Assembly: GCA_047518225.1 (NCBI GenBank)
Contig: JAKZRK010000129.1
Location: 1-8,079 of the forward strand
Direction: 5' to 3'
DNA from: GCA-2731375 sp047518225
Lineage (GTDB): Bacteria; Pseudomonadota; Alphaproteobacteria; GCA-2731375
Length of the DNA: 8,079 nt
Each line of letters opens with the position of its first letter. Position 1 is the first letter of the stretch. The position numbers and the translations under genes are program-made. The notes under the pieces are model-generated. The model did no database searches. It saw only the letters and a program-made list of their open reading frames with translations, and was not told the origin of the DNA. Below, one piece after another: positions 1 to 5,481 of the stretch.

Positions 1-90
1 GGCGGCGCAGGCCGCATCATCGGGGAAAAGTCGCTGGAACTCGGGTAGCGAATGCGGGAATGGGAGATCGGCGCGGTCGAGAACATCCAT
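1..90 (-). CDS. IS1595-family transposase, N-terminal fragment cut by window edge
   Basis: Thirty codons are open from an ATG at 90 to the left edge of the window. The translation contains FQRLFPDDAACAA, which matches the start of the zinc-ribbon N-terminal domain of IS1595-type DDE transposases, where LFP, a short acidic stretch and a conserved Cys precede the RWP-G-CP-C motif. The zinc ligands after the first Cys and the whole catalytic domain lie outside the window. An AGGGGAG ribosome binding site (97-103) sits six bases before the ATG, which supports this start. The protein would move the insertion sequence whose end lies at 101-152. It runs in the same direction as thyX, just downstream of it. 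Whether the element is complete or active cannot be judged. The family call rests on about 15 residues. Confidence 0.7.
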   Translation of the reverse strand, partial: MDVLDRADLPFPHSLPEFQRLFPDDAACAA

Positions 91-100
91 GGCGCGCTCC

Positions 101-152
101 CCTATATCCGGTTTGCGCCCATTCTAGCCCTAGTGGGTGTAAACCGGATAGG
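101..152. repeat. Imperfect inverted repeat at the IS end
   Basis: The arm at 101-121 (CCTATATCCGGTTTGCGCCCA) pairs with the arm at 134-152 (TGGGTGTAAACCGGATAGG). Within the core CCGGTTT-C-CCCA, 12 of 14 positions match; the left arm also carries two extra bases (AT). The outer arm probably is the terminal repeat bound by the transposase. The inner arm is a second copy in opposite orientation, directly before the transposase ribosome binding site. The pair could fold into a hairpin in the transcript or act as a second transposase site; neither is shown. Confidence 0.6.
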
Positions 153-172
153 CAAGGATGATTGATCGAAGA

Positions 173-1111
173 TTATGCTTTGCGCCCCAGGACGGCCATC
201 AGCTCACGCCATTCGCGGGCCGGCAGGCCGCTGTCCTTGACCGTGACCGCCTCGCCGGCCAGCATCCGCTTGACCACGTCCAGCCCGGCCTTGGAGAGGT
301 GGGTGCTGCCCAAGCGGTAATCCTCGAACGCCTCCGCCGTCAGGGGGACCCAGGCGCGCAGAGCCTCCATCATCGCATCGGCGTATACCCGTATCTCATA
401 TTGTGCATGAAGATCGGCTCGTAACGATAGGAAATGTAACAGATTATGCAGATCACACTTCCAGTACCATTCGGTATAGATACTTAACGGCAGGTTCATC
501 CGCGCCAGCTCCCGCGCCAGGCCCTGACGATTTGGATCGAGCACGTTGCCCTCGTCATCTTCGTTCAGCATTTCCTGATAGTCGGCATAATTGCGCGCCG
601 CGTCCTCGCGCAGGATCGACAGCACACGGGCGGCTTCATCACCCTGCAGGACATTACCCCGGCCCTGGCGGTTGTCCTTTGACTGGGTCGACAATTGATC
701 CGGATCCGGAATGTAAAACTCCCGGTTCAGGATGGAATAGCGGGCGGAATATTCATTGACCGAGGCGGTGCGGTGCCTGATCCATTGCCGGGCCACGAAG
801 ACCGGCAGCTTGACGTGAAATTTGATCTCGCACATCTCGAACGGCGTGGTATGGCGATGACGCATGAGATAGCGCAGTAAACCGCGGTCCTCGCTTACCT
901 TGCGGGTGCCACGGCCATAAGAAACCCTGGCTGCCTGCACCACCGCGGCATCGTTGCCCATGTAATCAATGACCCGGATAAAGCCTTGATCCAGCACCGG
1001 AAGGGGCCGGTATAGCATCTCTTCAAGGGCCGGAACCGTGGCCCGCAGGGTTTTCGTGGCGCCGTCGCGAAGCTGCTCAATTTCCTGTTGTTGCGCCTCG
1101 CTTACCGGCAT
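173..1111 (-). CDS. thyX: FAD-dependent thymidylate synthase ThyX
   Basis: ThyX converts dUMP to dTMP in the cytosol, using methylene-tetrahydrofolate as carbon donor and NADPH-reduced FAD, so it replaces ThyA and releases tetrahydrofolate rather than dihydrofolate. The family signature RHRX7S is present as RHRTASVNEYS (residues 112-122). The C-terminal part carries the conserved W-Y-K-C-D-L-N-L-HFL block (215-228) and QYEIR (237-241), used in FAD and dUMP binding. Length is 312 residues, normal for the family. I chose the ATG at 1111 because AGGGAG (1118-1123) lies six bases before it; an in-frame ATG at 1141 would add ten residues but has a poorer site. The gene is divergent from the tmRNA gene, and an IS element ends 20 bases past its stop. 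Whether the genome also carries thyA cannot be seen. Confidence 0.95.
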   Translation of the reverse strand: MPVSEAQQQEIEQLRDGATKTLRATVPALEEMLYRPLPVLDQGFIRVIDYMGNDAAVVQAARVSYGRGTRKVSEDRGLLRYLMRHRHTTPFEMCEIKFHVKLPVFVARQWIRHRTASVNEYSARYSILNREFYIPDPDQLSTQSKDNRQGRGNVLQGDEAARVLSILREDAARNYADYQEMLNEDDEGNVLDPNRQGLARELARMNLPLSIYTEWYWKCDLHNLLHFLSLRADLHAQYEIRVYADAMMEALRAWVPLTAEAFEDYRLGSTHLSKAGLDVVKRMLAGEAVTVKDSGLPAREWRELMAVLGRKA

Positions 1112-1157
1112 CGATATCTCCCTGATCACAGAATTCTGCATACATGCGGCCTTTTAT

Positions 1158-1186
1158 AGGATACTTCACCTCCGCCCGCGGGCCAA
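1158..1186 (-). promoter_or_regulatory. Candidate thyX promoter
   Basis: Read on the minus strand, TTGGCC (1181-1186) and TATCCT (1158-1163) are separated by 17 bases, each matching four of six positions of the sigma-70 consensus. A TATAAA (1153-1158) overlaps and could serve as an alternative -10. The position, about 45 bases before the thyX ATG, is sensible, but both hexamers are weak. Confidence 0.3.
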
Positions 1187-1225
1187 TCATGGCGCACGCC
1201 GGGGTTGGCGAATTCGCACCATGGC

Positions 1226-1249
1226 GGCCGATTTTCCGTCGGCCCTTTT
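1226..1249 (+). terminator. Terminator-like hairpin before the tmRNA promoter
   Basis: GGCCGA (1226-1231) and TCGGCC (1239-1244) form a perfect 6-bp stem with a seven-base loop, followed by CTTTT. This has the form of a short intrinsic terminator on the plus strand. No plus-strand gene lies upstream in the window, so it would only stop transcription antisense to thyX, or shield the tmRNA promoter from it. It may also be incidental. Confidence 0.3.
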
Positions 1250-1274
1250 AAATTCCGCCAAAAATGCCTATATA
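1246..1274 (+). promoter_or_regulatory. Candidate tmRNA promoter
   Basis: TATATA (1269-1274) is a good -10 element and is placed so that transcription would start at about 1281, exactly where the first hairpin of the acceptor piece begins. Seventeen bases upstream the -35 position reads TTTTAA (1246-1251), a poor match. The position argues for the -10; the -35 is uncertain. Confidence 0.4.
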
Positions 1275-1361
1275 TGGACTGCCGGCTTGTCCGGCTATGG
1301 CGCTAAACGCCTTGTGGAATAAACGTAGCGGACCCGGGGGCAGTACCCGGCGCCTCCACCA

Positions 1362-1427
1362 GGAGTGCATCGTAGTTCGAATCGCGGCCGATCCTTGTTG
1401 GGTCCGGCCAATCGATGCATTGCTGAT
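1362..1427 (+). other. Intervening segment of tmRNA precursor, removed in processing
   Basis: These 66 bases separate the encoded CCA of the acceptor piece from the first G of the coding piece. They fold on themselves: TGCATCG (1366-1372) pairs with CGATGCA (1413-1419), and inside that GGCCGATCC (1386-1394) pairs with GGGTC (1400-1404) and GGCC (1406-1409) around one bulged C, with the loop TTGTT. The fold would close over the acceptor stem and present both cut sites. RNase P is expected to make the 5' end of the coding piece. Confidence 0.8.
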
Positions 1428-1512
1428 GGGGGCGAAACAGGATCGACGCGCGTGGTAAAGACAAGGTTTGCGTTCGGTATGGCTCCACCGTTATCGGGCT
1501 ATTTCTACAAGT

Positions 1513-1545
1513 GCCAATGATAATGAAATGGTGCTCGCTGCCTAA
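1513..1545 (+). other. tmRNA tag reading frame, peptide ANDNEMVLAA
   Basis: The frame starts at the presumed resume codon GCC (1513-1515) and reads A-N-D-N-E-M-V-L-A-A, ending at TAA (1543-1545). With the alanine brought in by tmRNA the full tag is AANDNEMVLAA, 11 residues. The AND start and the LAA end are the usual SspB-side and ClpX-side signals. Eleven residues equals the E. coli tag (AANDENYALAA) and is three shorter than the Caulobacter tag (AANDNFAEEFAVAA). Confidence 0.88.
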
Positions 1546-1644
1546 TTAGAAGGCAAGCGCGGTTCGGGGGGCACCGGGCAACAGAAGCCCCCCACTAATT
1601 CCTGGACCCACCCACCGGCCCCAGGGTATGTAGGCGATGTGACA

Positions 1645-1673
1645 ATATGGGCGTGGCCGGGCCACGCCTATAT
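1645..1673. repeat. Strong inverted repeat between tmRNA and sspB
   Basis: GGCGTGG (1650-1656) and CCACGCC (1662-1668) form a perfect 7-bp stem around a five-base loop. The flanks ATATG (1645-1649) and TATAT (1669-1673) extend it to about 12 bp with one G-U pair. It lies 20 bases before the sspB ATG. There is no U-run after it, so it is not a classic terminator. It could end the tmRNA transcript, mark a processing site, or be an operator before sspB. Confidence 0.6.
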
Positions 1674-1693
1674 GGACAAGTTGTGGGGCCGGA

Positions 1694-2254
1694 ATGGCGC
1701 AAGATCTCATGCAATACGGCCAGATGGTCGAAGACAGCCTGCGCGGCGTGGTGCGAACGGCGCTCAGGCGTGCGGCCAAGGATGGTCTGTTGGGTGACCA
1801 TCATTTCTATATCGGCTTTAAAACCCAGGCGCCGGGCGTCGATATCCCCGACCATCTGCGGGGGCAATATCCGGAAGAAATGACCATCGTCATCCAGCAT
1901 AAATTCTGGGGCCTGGCGGTCCGCCAGGATGACTTCGAGATTACCTTGAGCTTCGGCGGTCAGGGGCAACGTCTTTTCATACCCTTTCAGGCCTTGACCT
2001 CGTTCCTTGATCCCAGCGTGCAGTTCGGCCTGCAGTTTGGCAAGCCGGAAGAAAAGGACCGGGACGGAGGCGCCCGGGGCGGCGACGGCGCCAACGCCAC
2101 ATCCACGACCGAGGCCAAAGCCGCGCCGGCGACCGCGTCTGAAGCCGGCGCCAAAAGCGCGGTTGATCTGGCGGATCGGGCGGCGGCGGAAAAATCCGAT
2201 GACACCGGGGCTGACGATAACATCATCACCCTGGATCAATTTCGCAAGGATTAG
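1694..2254 (+). CDS. sspB: SspB, ClpXP adaptor for ssrA-tagged proteins (alpha type)
   Basis: SspB binds the ssrA tag and tethers tagged proteins to the ClpX unfoldase of ClpXP in the cytosol. The 186-residue protein has a folded domain in residues 1 to about 118, with the family pattern of an N-terminal helix, HFYIGFKT (37-44), P-DHL-YP-EM-IV-QH (52-69) and FG-Q-L-IPF-ALT-F-DP (87-107). A flexible linker rich in Ala, Glu, Lys and Asp follows (about 119-172). The C-terminus, DDNIITLDQFRKD, is the short hydrophobic and basic ClpX-binding tail. The ATG at 1694 follows GGGG (1685-1688) by five bases. The gene lies directly downstream of the tmRNA gene, so the tag and its reader are side by side. 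The tail and linker match the alphaproteobacterial SspB group better than the E. coli form. It converges with the methyltransferase gene, 47 bases away. Confidence 0.92.
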   Translation: MAQDLMQYGQMVEDSLRGVVRTALRRAAKDGLLGDHHFYIGFKTQAPGVDIPDHLRGQYPEEMTIVIQHKFWGLAVRQDDFEITLSFGGQGQRLFIPFQALTSFLDPSVQFGLQFGKPEEKDRDGGARGGDGANATSTTEAKAAPATASEAGAKSAVDLADRAAAEKSDDTGADDNIITLDQFRKD

Positions 2255-2301
2255 AGCATTTCCGGTTTCACTAAAGCGCTTCCAGACTTTTCCGAGTATA
2301 T

Positions 2302-2943
2302 TTAAACGACCGCCAGGGTGACATAAATTACCCTGATGTCCGGGCCGAAGTCGGGATTGTCCGGCAGATAGGGCTGCGGCTCGCTTATGGCGATATCAGC
2401 GAACACCCCCGCCCTGGCCAGTCCCTTGACCACGGCACCGAAATCCCGCTCCACGAAAAGGTCGTCGCGCTGGGTGAGCACAAGTGTGCCGCCGGAACGA
2501 ACCACGCGGGCGAACTCGCGCAGCACCCCTTCGCTGTCGGGAACATATGTCAGCACGCCGACGCAGACCAACGCATCGTAAGTGCCGCAGGGAATATCCA
2601 GCGGCAGGCTCTGCAAGCTGGCGGTTTCCAGATTGCGGTAGACGCCGCGTTTTTCAGCTTGGCGAAGCGACGACAGCGAAATGTCCAGGCCGTCGATAGG
2701 GCCGGCAAAACCCGCTGCCCGCAGCGCAGCGCCACCAAGGCCGGTGCCACAGCCGGCATCCAGAATTGCGGAAGCCTGGGGCATCCCGGTCCATAGCAGA
2801 TGGGCGGCTTGCCTTGGCGCGCGGTAATCCCAGTCCGCCAAGGTGTCGTCATAGGTGACGGCCCAGGCGTCGTAGGTTTTTGCCACCTCGCCGCTGGAGG
2901 TACTGCCCTGTTTCAACCAGCTATGATCGTCCGAATTCTGCAT
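2302..2943 (-). CDS. SAM-dependent class I methyltransferase, METTL27-like
   Basis: This 213-residue protein is a class I (Rossmann-fold) methyltransferase that would use S-adenosylmethionine. Motif I is LDAGCGTG (61-68) and the acidic residue that holds the ribose is D87 in GLDIS. YDALVCVGVLTYV (122-134) and the hydrophobic strand GGTLVLTQRDD (151-161) are the next motifs. The N-terminal segment YDAWAVTYDDTL (24-35) plus YRAPR (40-44) resembles the METTL27/WBSCR27 group, whose substrate is unknown to me. The ATG at 2943 has only a weak ribosome binding site, so translation may depend on the upstream dioxygenase gene, which ends 39 bases before. It is the last gene of the apparent four-gene unit; no clear terminator is visible in the 47 bases before sspB. 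Fold is certain, substrate unknown. Confidence 0.88.
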   Translation of the reverse strand: MQNSDDHSWLKQGSTSSGEVAKTYDAWAVTYDDTLADWDYRAPRQAAHLLWTGMPQASAILDAGCGTGLGGAALRAAGFAGPIDGLDISLSSLRQAEKRGVYRNLETASLQSLPLDIPCGTYDALVCVGVLTYVPDSEGVLREFARVVRSGGTLVLTQRDDLFVERDFGAVVKGLARAGVFADIAISEPQPYLPDNPDFGPDIRVIYVTLAVV

Positions 2944-2982
2944 GGCTGCATATTTATTCCAAGTTGCACCGATAGGAGTGAT

Positions 2983-3834
2983 TTAGACCGGGCGGTCGCC
3001 CTGAACCACGGCGCGGCGGACGATGCGCCGCTCCTTGGCGGCATCGTACGGCATGACGCAGTGCATGGTGCAACGGTTGTCCCACATCAAGATATCATTA
3101 TCCCGCCAACGGTGGCGATAGATGAACCTGTCCCGGGTCGCATGGCGTTCCAGATCAGCCAGCAGCGCTTCGCCTTCGGCCCGTTCCATGCCCAGAACAT
3201 GGGAAGCGTGATTGCCAATATACAGCCCACGGGCGCCGGTATCGGGATGGGTGCGGACCAGGGGGTGGTCCACGGCCGGCGCCGCCGCGATCTCCGCCGC
3301 CGTGGCCGGGCGTTCATCCGATTTCTCCCGGCTGCGTTTCCAGTCGTGCACCGCGCGCAGGCCGTCCAGGCGTTTGGCCTCGGCCCCCGCAAGGCCGGCA
3401 TAGGCGCGCGCCATATCGGCGAACAGCGTATCGCCCCCCACGCGCGCCACCGAAGGCGAGCGCAGGACGGTGAAAAGCGAGGGACGGGCCACATAGGACT
3501 TATCCGTATGCCAGACCAGGGTACCGCGCTCTGGGTGGACACCGGTCGGTTCGCCCGCCTGATCGACGTTTTGGAAAACCTGAATCTTCGGCAGACGATC
3601 GTGGCGGGTCGCGGCATTGATGTGGCCTTCCAACGGCCCAAAGCGTTCGGCGAATGCAAGATGGCCGTCGTCATCCAGATCTTGATCGCGAAAAACCAGA
3701 ACCTTGTGCCGGATGATGGCGGCGTGGATCGCCGCGAACGTTTCCCCGGAAACCCCCGCGGCAAGATCGACGCCGCTAATCTCGGCGCCGAAGCCATCTG
3801 CCTCGGCCTTGACTTCAATCTGCCCGTTTTGCAT
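2983..3834 (-). CDS. TauD/TfdA-family Fe(II)/2-oxoglutarate dioxygenase
   Basis: Members of this family couple decarboxylation of 2-oxoglutarate to hydroxylation of a substrate, often releasing sulfite or an ether-linked group. Counting from the upstream GTG at 3840 (285 residues), the iron ligands are His111 and Asp113 in WHTDKSY and His260 in TMHCVMPYD; Arg275 or Arg276 in RRIVRRAVV would bind 2-oxoglutarate. GFGAEISGVDL (16-26) and VLVFRDQ (47-53) are typical N-terminal motifs. I prefer the ATG at 3834 (283 residues), since AGG lies five bases before it; the GTG at 3840 overlaps that site. The gene lies 67 bases after the YnfA gene and 39 before the methyltransferase. The substrate cannot be assigned: similarity to TauD does not prove taurine, and no taurine or sulfonate transporter is in view. 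Confidence 0.92.
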   Translation of the reverse strand: MQNGQIEVKAEADGFGAEISGVDLAAGVSGETFAAIHAAIIRHKVLVFRDQDLDDDGHLAFAERFGPLEGHINAATRHDRLPKIQVFQNVDQAGEPTGVHPERGTLVWHTDKSYVARPSLFTVLRSPSVARVGGDTLFADMARAYAGLAGAEAKRLDGLRAVHDWKRSREKSDERPATAAEIAAAPAVDHPLVRTHPDTGARGLYIGNHASHVLGMERAEGEALLADLERHATRDRFIYRHRWRDNDILMWDNRCTMHCVMPYDAAKERRIVRRAVVQGDRPV

Positions 3835-3907
3835 TTGCACCTACCGCCGTGCCATCGCCGGTGTTGATAGCACATTCTGACTATTCCCGTCCATTTGATG
3901 GCGGCCC

Positions 3908-4249
3908 TCAGGCCCCGCGCGGGCCATATATGATGATCGCGGCGCCCAACAGGCAGACCACGGCGCCCACCACATCCCAACGGTCGGGCCGCTGTAATTC
4001 AACGGCCCATAGCCAGCCCAGGGAGGCGGCGATGTAAACCCCGCCGTAGGCCGCATAGGCGCGCCCGGCGAAAGCGCTGTCGATCCTGGTCAGCAGAAAG
4101 GCGAAAAGGGCCAGACTGGCAAGGCCGGGAATAACCCACCACATGGACTTGTCCAGGCGAAGCCAGGCCCAAAAGGCGAAGCAGCCGGCGATCTCGGCAA
4201 GGGCGGCGGTAAGGTAGGTTATCGCCGGCAAATATATGGTTGCATTCAT
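3908..4249 (-). CDS. YnfA/UPF0060 family small membrane protein
   Basis: This 113-residue protein has four hydrophobic segments (about 6-28, 35-53, 63-83 and 92-109), as expected for the UPF0060/YnfA family of inner-membrane proteins, which are about 108 residues long. The family signature FAGRAYAAYGGVYI (60-73) is followed by SLGWLW. YnfA proteins are related to the small multidrug resistance exporters, and E. coli-type YnfA has been linked to efflux of toxic compounds; the native substrate is not established. The start at 4249 is preceded by GGCGGCAAGGAC, in which AAGGA is only one base from the ATG, so initiation may use the GGCGG further up. It starts 21 bases after the dehydrogenase stop, which suggests co-transcription. 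No soluble domain is fused to it. Confidence 0.9.
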   Translation of the reverse strand: MNATIYLPAITYLTAALAEIAGCFAFWAWLRLDKSMWWVIPGLASLALFAFLLTRIDSAFAGRAYAAYGGVYIAASLGWLWAVELQRPDRWDVVGAVVCLLGAAIIIYGPRGA

Positions 4250-4270
4250 GTCCTTGCCGCCAATTCACCG

Positions 4271-5335
4271 CTACGCCCCGAACAGGGACTTGTAGCGTTC
4301 CTGAAAGACCGGCCAGATTTCGGGGTTCAGCAGGCGCGGTGGGCGGCGGCCGGCGAAGATATCCAATAACTGCTCGCCGGCATAACTGGCCACCCGGCGG
4401 CGGGCTTCATGGGTCATGCCGGCGGTGTGCGGACTGGCCATGACATTGGGCAGGCTTAACAGCGGATGGCTTTTCGGCGGCGGTTCCACGGCCCAGACAT
4501 CCAGGCCGGCGGCGCCCAGATGGCCGCCTTGCAGCGCCGCATACAGCGCCGCCTCGTCATGGATACCGCCCCGGGCGGTGTTGATGAAGATGGCGCCGGG
4601 TTTCATGCGCTCGAAAGCGCGGGCGTCCAGCAAGTTGACGGTTTCCGCCGTGCGTGGGCAATGCACGGTCACGAAATCCGCATTTGCCAGCAGATCTTCG
4701 AATGATGTGGAATGGGCGCCCCGCTCGGCGAAATCGCTGTCTGCCAGATAGGGGTCATAGGCCAGGACCCGCATGGCGAACAGGGTGCCGCACAATTCCG
4801 CCATGCGCCGGCCAATATGGCCCAGGCCGATGATGCCAATGGTCTTGCCCTGAATATTGCGGCCCATATAGCTGTTCCGCTCGATGCCATCCCGCGCCCG
4901 CATGAACTGGTTGGTCTCGCCGATCCGCTTGGACAAGGCCAGCATCAGGCCCAGGGTGTGCTCCGCCACTGCCTCGGCATTGCCGCCGGCCTGGTTCACC
5001 ACGATCACGCCTGCGGCCGAACAGGCGTCCAGATCGACCGTGTCAAAGCCCGCGCCCATGGAGGAAACAGCAAGCATGTTGGGACAACGGGCCAGAAATT
5101 CGCTATTGGCGAAAAAATGCGCCGGCAACTCGTCCCGCGCGGCGCGGATCTGATAGCCGTGCGCCGCCGACAGGGCCTGCCAATTTTCGGCGTCGCTATC
5201 GCTCAATTGCAGTTGCTGCACGGTGATCGAGGGTTCCCGGGCCAGGATGGTTGCGGTCACCGGGTCGGCAAATTTCTCGAAATAGACAATACGTTTCGCG
5301 CCACCGCGACCGGCGCTGGTTTCCATTTCCGACAT
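4271..5335 (-). CDS. D-isomer-specific 2-hydroxyacid dehydrogenase family protein
   Basis: This 354-residue enzyme belongs to the NAD(P)-dependent D-2-hydroxyacid dehydrogenases, which interconvert 2-oxoacids and D-2-hydroxyacids (relatives: D-3-phosphoglycerate dehydrogenase, hydroxypyruvate reductase). The nucleotide-binding motif is GLGHIG (170-175), with D194 in AYDP at the end of the second strand, favouring NAD. The catalytic trio is present: Arg255 in NTARGG, Glu284 in VEPPP and His303 in PHTAG. The substrate-binding loop reads SSMGAGFDTVD (91-101). The C-terminus ends soon after the core, so there is no ACT domain as in long SerA forms. The ATG at 5335 has no strong ribosome binding site, and an ATG three codons in is possible. 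It is the first gene of the four-gene minus-strand unit, with a promoter candidate about 45 bases upstream. The substrate is not predictable from the sequence. Confidence 0.9.
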   Translation of the reverse strand: MSEMETSAGRGGAKRIVYFEKFADPVTATILAREPSITVQQLQLSDSDAENWQALSAAHGYQIRAARDELPAHFFANSEFLARCPNMLAVSSMGAGFDTVDLDACSAAGVIVVNQAGGNAEAVAEHTLGLMLALSKRIGETNQFMRARDGIERNSYMGRNIQGKTIGIIGLGHIGRRMAELCGTLFAMRVLAYDPYLADSDFAERGAHSTSFEDLLANADFVTVHCPRTAETVNLLDARAFERMKPGAIFINTARGGIHDEAALYAALQGGHLGAAGLDVWAVEPPPKSHPLLSLPNVMASPHTAGMTHEARRRVASYAGEQLLDIFAGRRPPRLLNPEIWPVFQERYKSLFGA

Positions 5336-5377
5336 GTTGTTTAGCTACTTCTCTACGGCAAGGGACAATTTGTTGCA

Positions 5378-5406
5378 ATCATAAGCCAAGGGCCGTTGCA
5401 CCGCAA
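5378..5406 (-). promoter_or_regulatory. Candidate promoter of the four-gene unit
   Basis: On the minus strand TTGCGG (5401-5406) and TATGAT (5378-5383) are 17 bases apart. The -10 matches five of six consensus positions, the -35 three of six. The start of transcription would fall near 5371, giving a leader of about 35 bases before the dehydrogenase ATG at 5335. Position and spacing are good; the -35 is weak. Confidence 0.45.
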
Positions 5407-5432
5407 AGCGGGCGGTCGCCTCGGCCCAATAT

Positions 5433-5481
5433 GCCCTATCCAAACAGAGCGCCCGGGCCGCGGCCCGCCGTTGAATAGGGC
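5433..5481. repeat. Nested inverted repeat after the receiver-protein gene
   Basis: GCCCTAT (5433-5439) and ATAGGGC (5475-5481) are an exact inverted pair, and between them lies a perfect 14-bp palindrome CGGGCCGCGGCCCG (5454-5467). The right arm overlaps the stop codon of the response-regulator gene (TAG at 5481-5483). This may fold in RNA as a GC-rich stem-loop that ends the upstream transcript. No U-run follows, so an intrinsic terminator is not proven. Confidence 0.5.

Larger units (their letters stand above)
1..152 (-). mobile_element. End of an IS1595-type insertion sequence
   Basis: The transposase start, its ribosome binding site and an inverted repeat lie together here, and the sequence changes character by the thyX stop at 173. 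I take the outer element boundary as about 152, where the sequence read inward on the minus strand begins CCTATCCGGTTTACACCCA. This is the likely terminal inverted repeat. The other end is outside the window, so the target duplication cannot be checked. IS1595 elements usually make 8-bp duplications, which would make 153-160 the candidate copy. The exact boundary is an inference. Confidence 0.5.
1281..1593 (+). ncRNA. ssrA: tmRNA (ssrA), circularly permuted two-piece form
   Basis: tmRNA frees ribosomes stalled on broken mRNA and adds a degradation tag. Here the tRNA-like 3' part precedes the 5' part, as in alphaproteobacteria. The acceptor piece (about 1281-1361) has hairpins at 1281-1295 and 1299-1311, a T-arm (CCGGG 1334-1338, CCCGG 1346-1350, 7-base loop), acceptor strand CGCCTCC (1351-1357), A1358 and an encoded CCA (1359-1361). 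The coding piece begins with GGGGGCG (1428-1434), which pairs fully with CGCCTCC; the third pair is G-U, the alanyl-tRNA synthetase identity element. The tag frame runs 1513-1545. A bulged hairpin holding the tag stop codon (1537-1558) follows, then a 7-bp stem GGGGGGC (1566-1572) with GCCCCCC (1587-1593). The outer ends are estimates; mature RNA would lack 1362-1427. sspB lies 100 bases downstream. Confidence 0.93.

Noticed and set aside
1366..1419. Possible tRNA with a TTCGAAT loop at 1376-1382
   Set aside because: No T-stem pairs around the loop, and no D-arm or anticodon arm is present; the stretch lies in the tmRNA spacer.
2255..2301. Possible shared terminator between sspB and the methyltransferase gene
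   Set aside because: Only a short AAGCGCTT palindrome is present, with no stable stem followed by a U-run on either strand.
2800..3867. 355-residue open frame on the plus strand
   Set aside because: It is antisense to the dioxygenase, whose iron ligands and conserved length make it the real gene. The plus-strand translation shows no recognisable domain.
3087..3980. 297-residue minus-strand frame overlapping the dioxygenase
   Set aside because: It is rich in Arg, Pro and Trp, a composition typical of a shifted reading of GC-rich coding DNA, and has no known domain.
4712..5344. 210-residue open frame on the plus strand
   Set aside because: It lies opposite the hydroxyacid dehydrogenase and has no recognisable motif; long antisense frames are common at this GC content.
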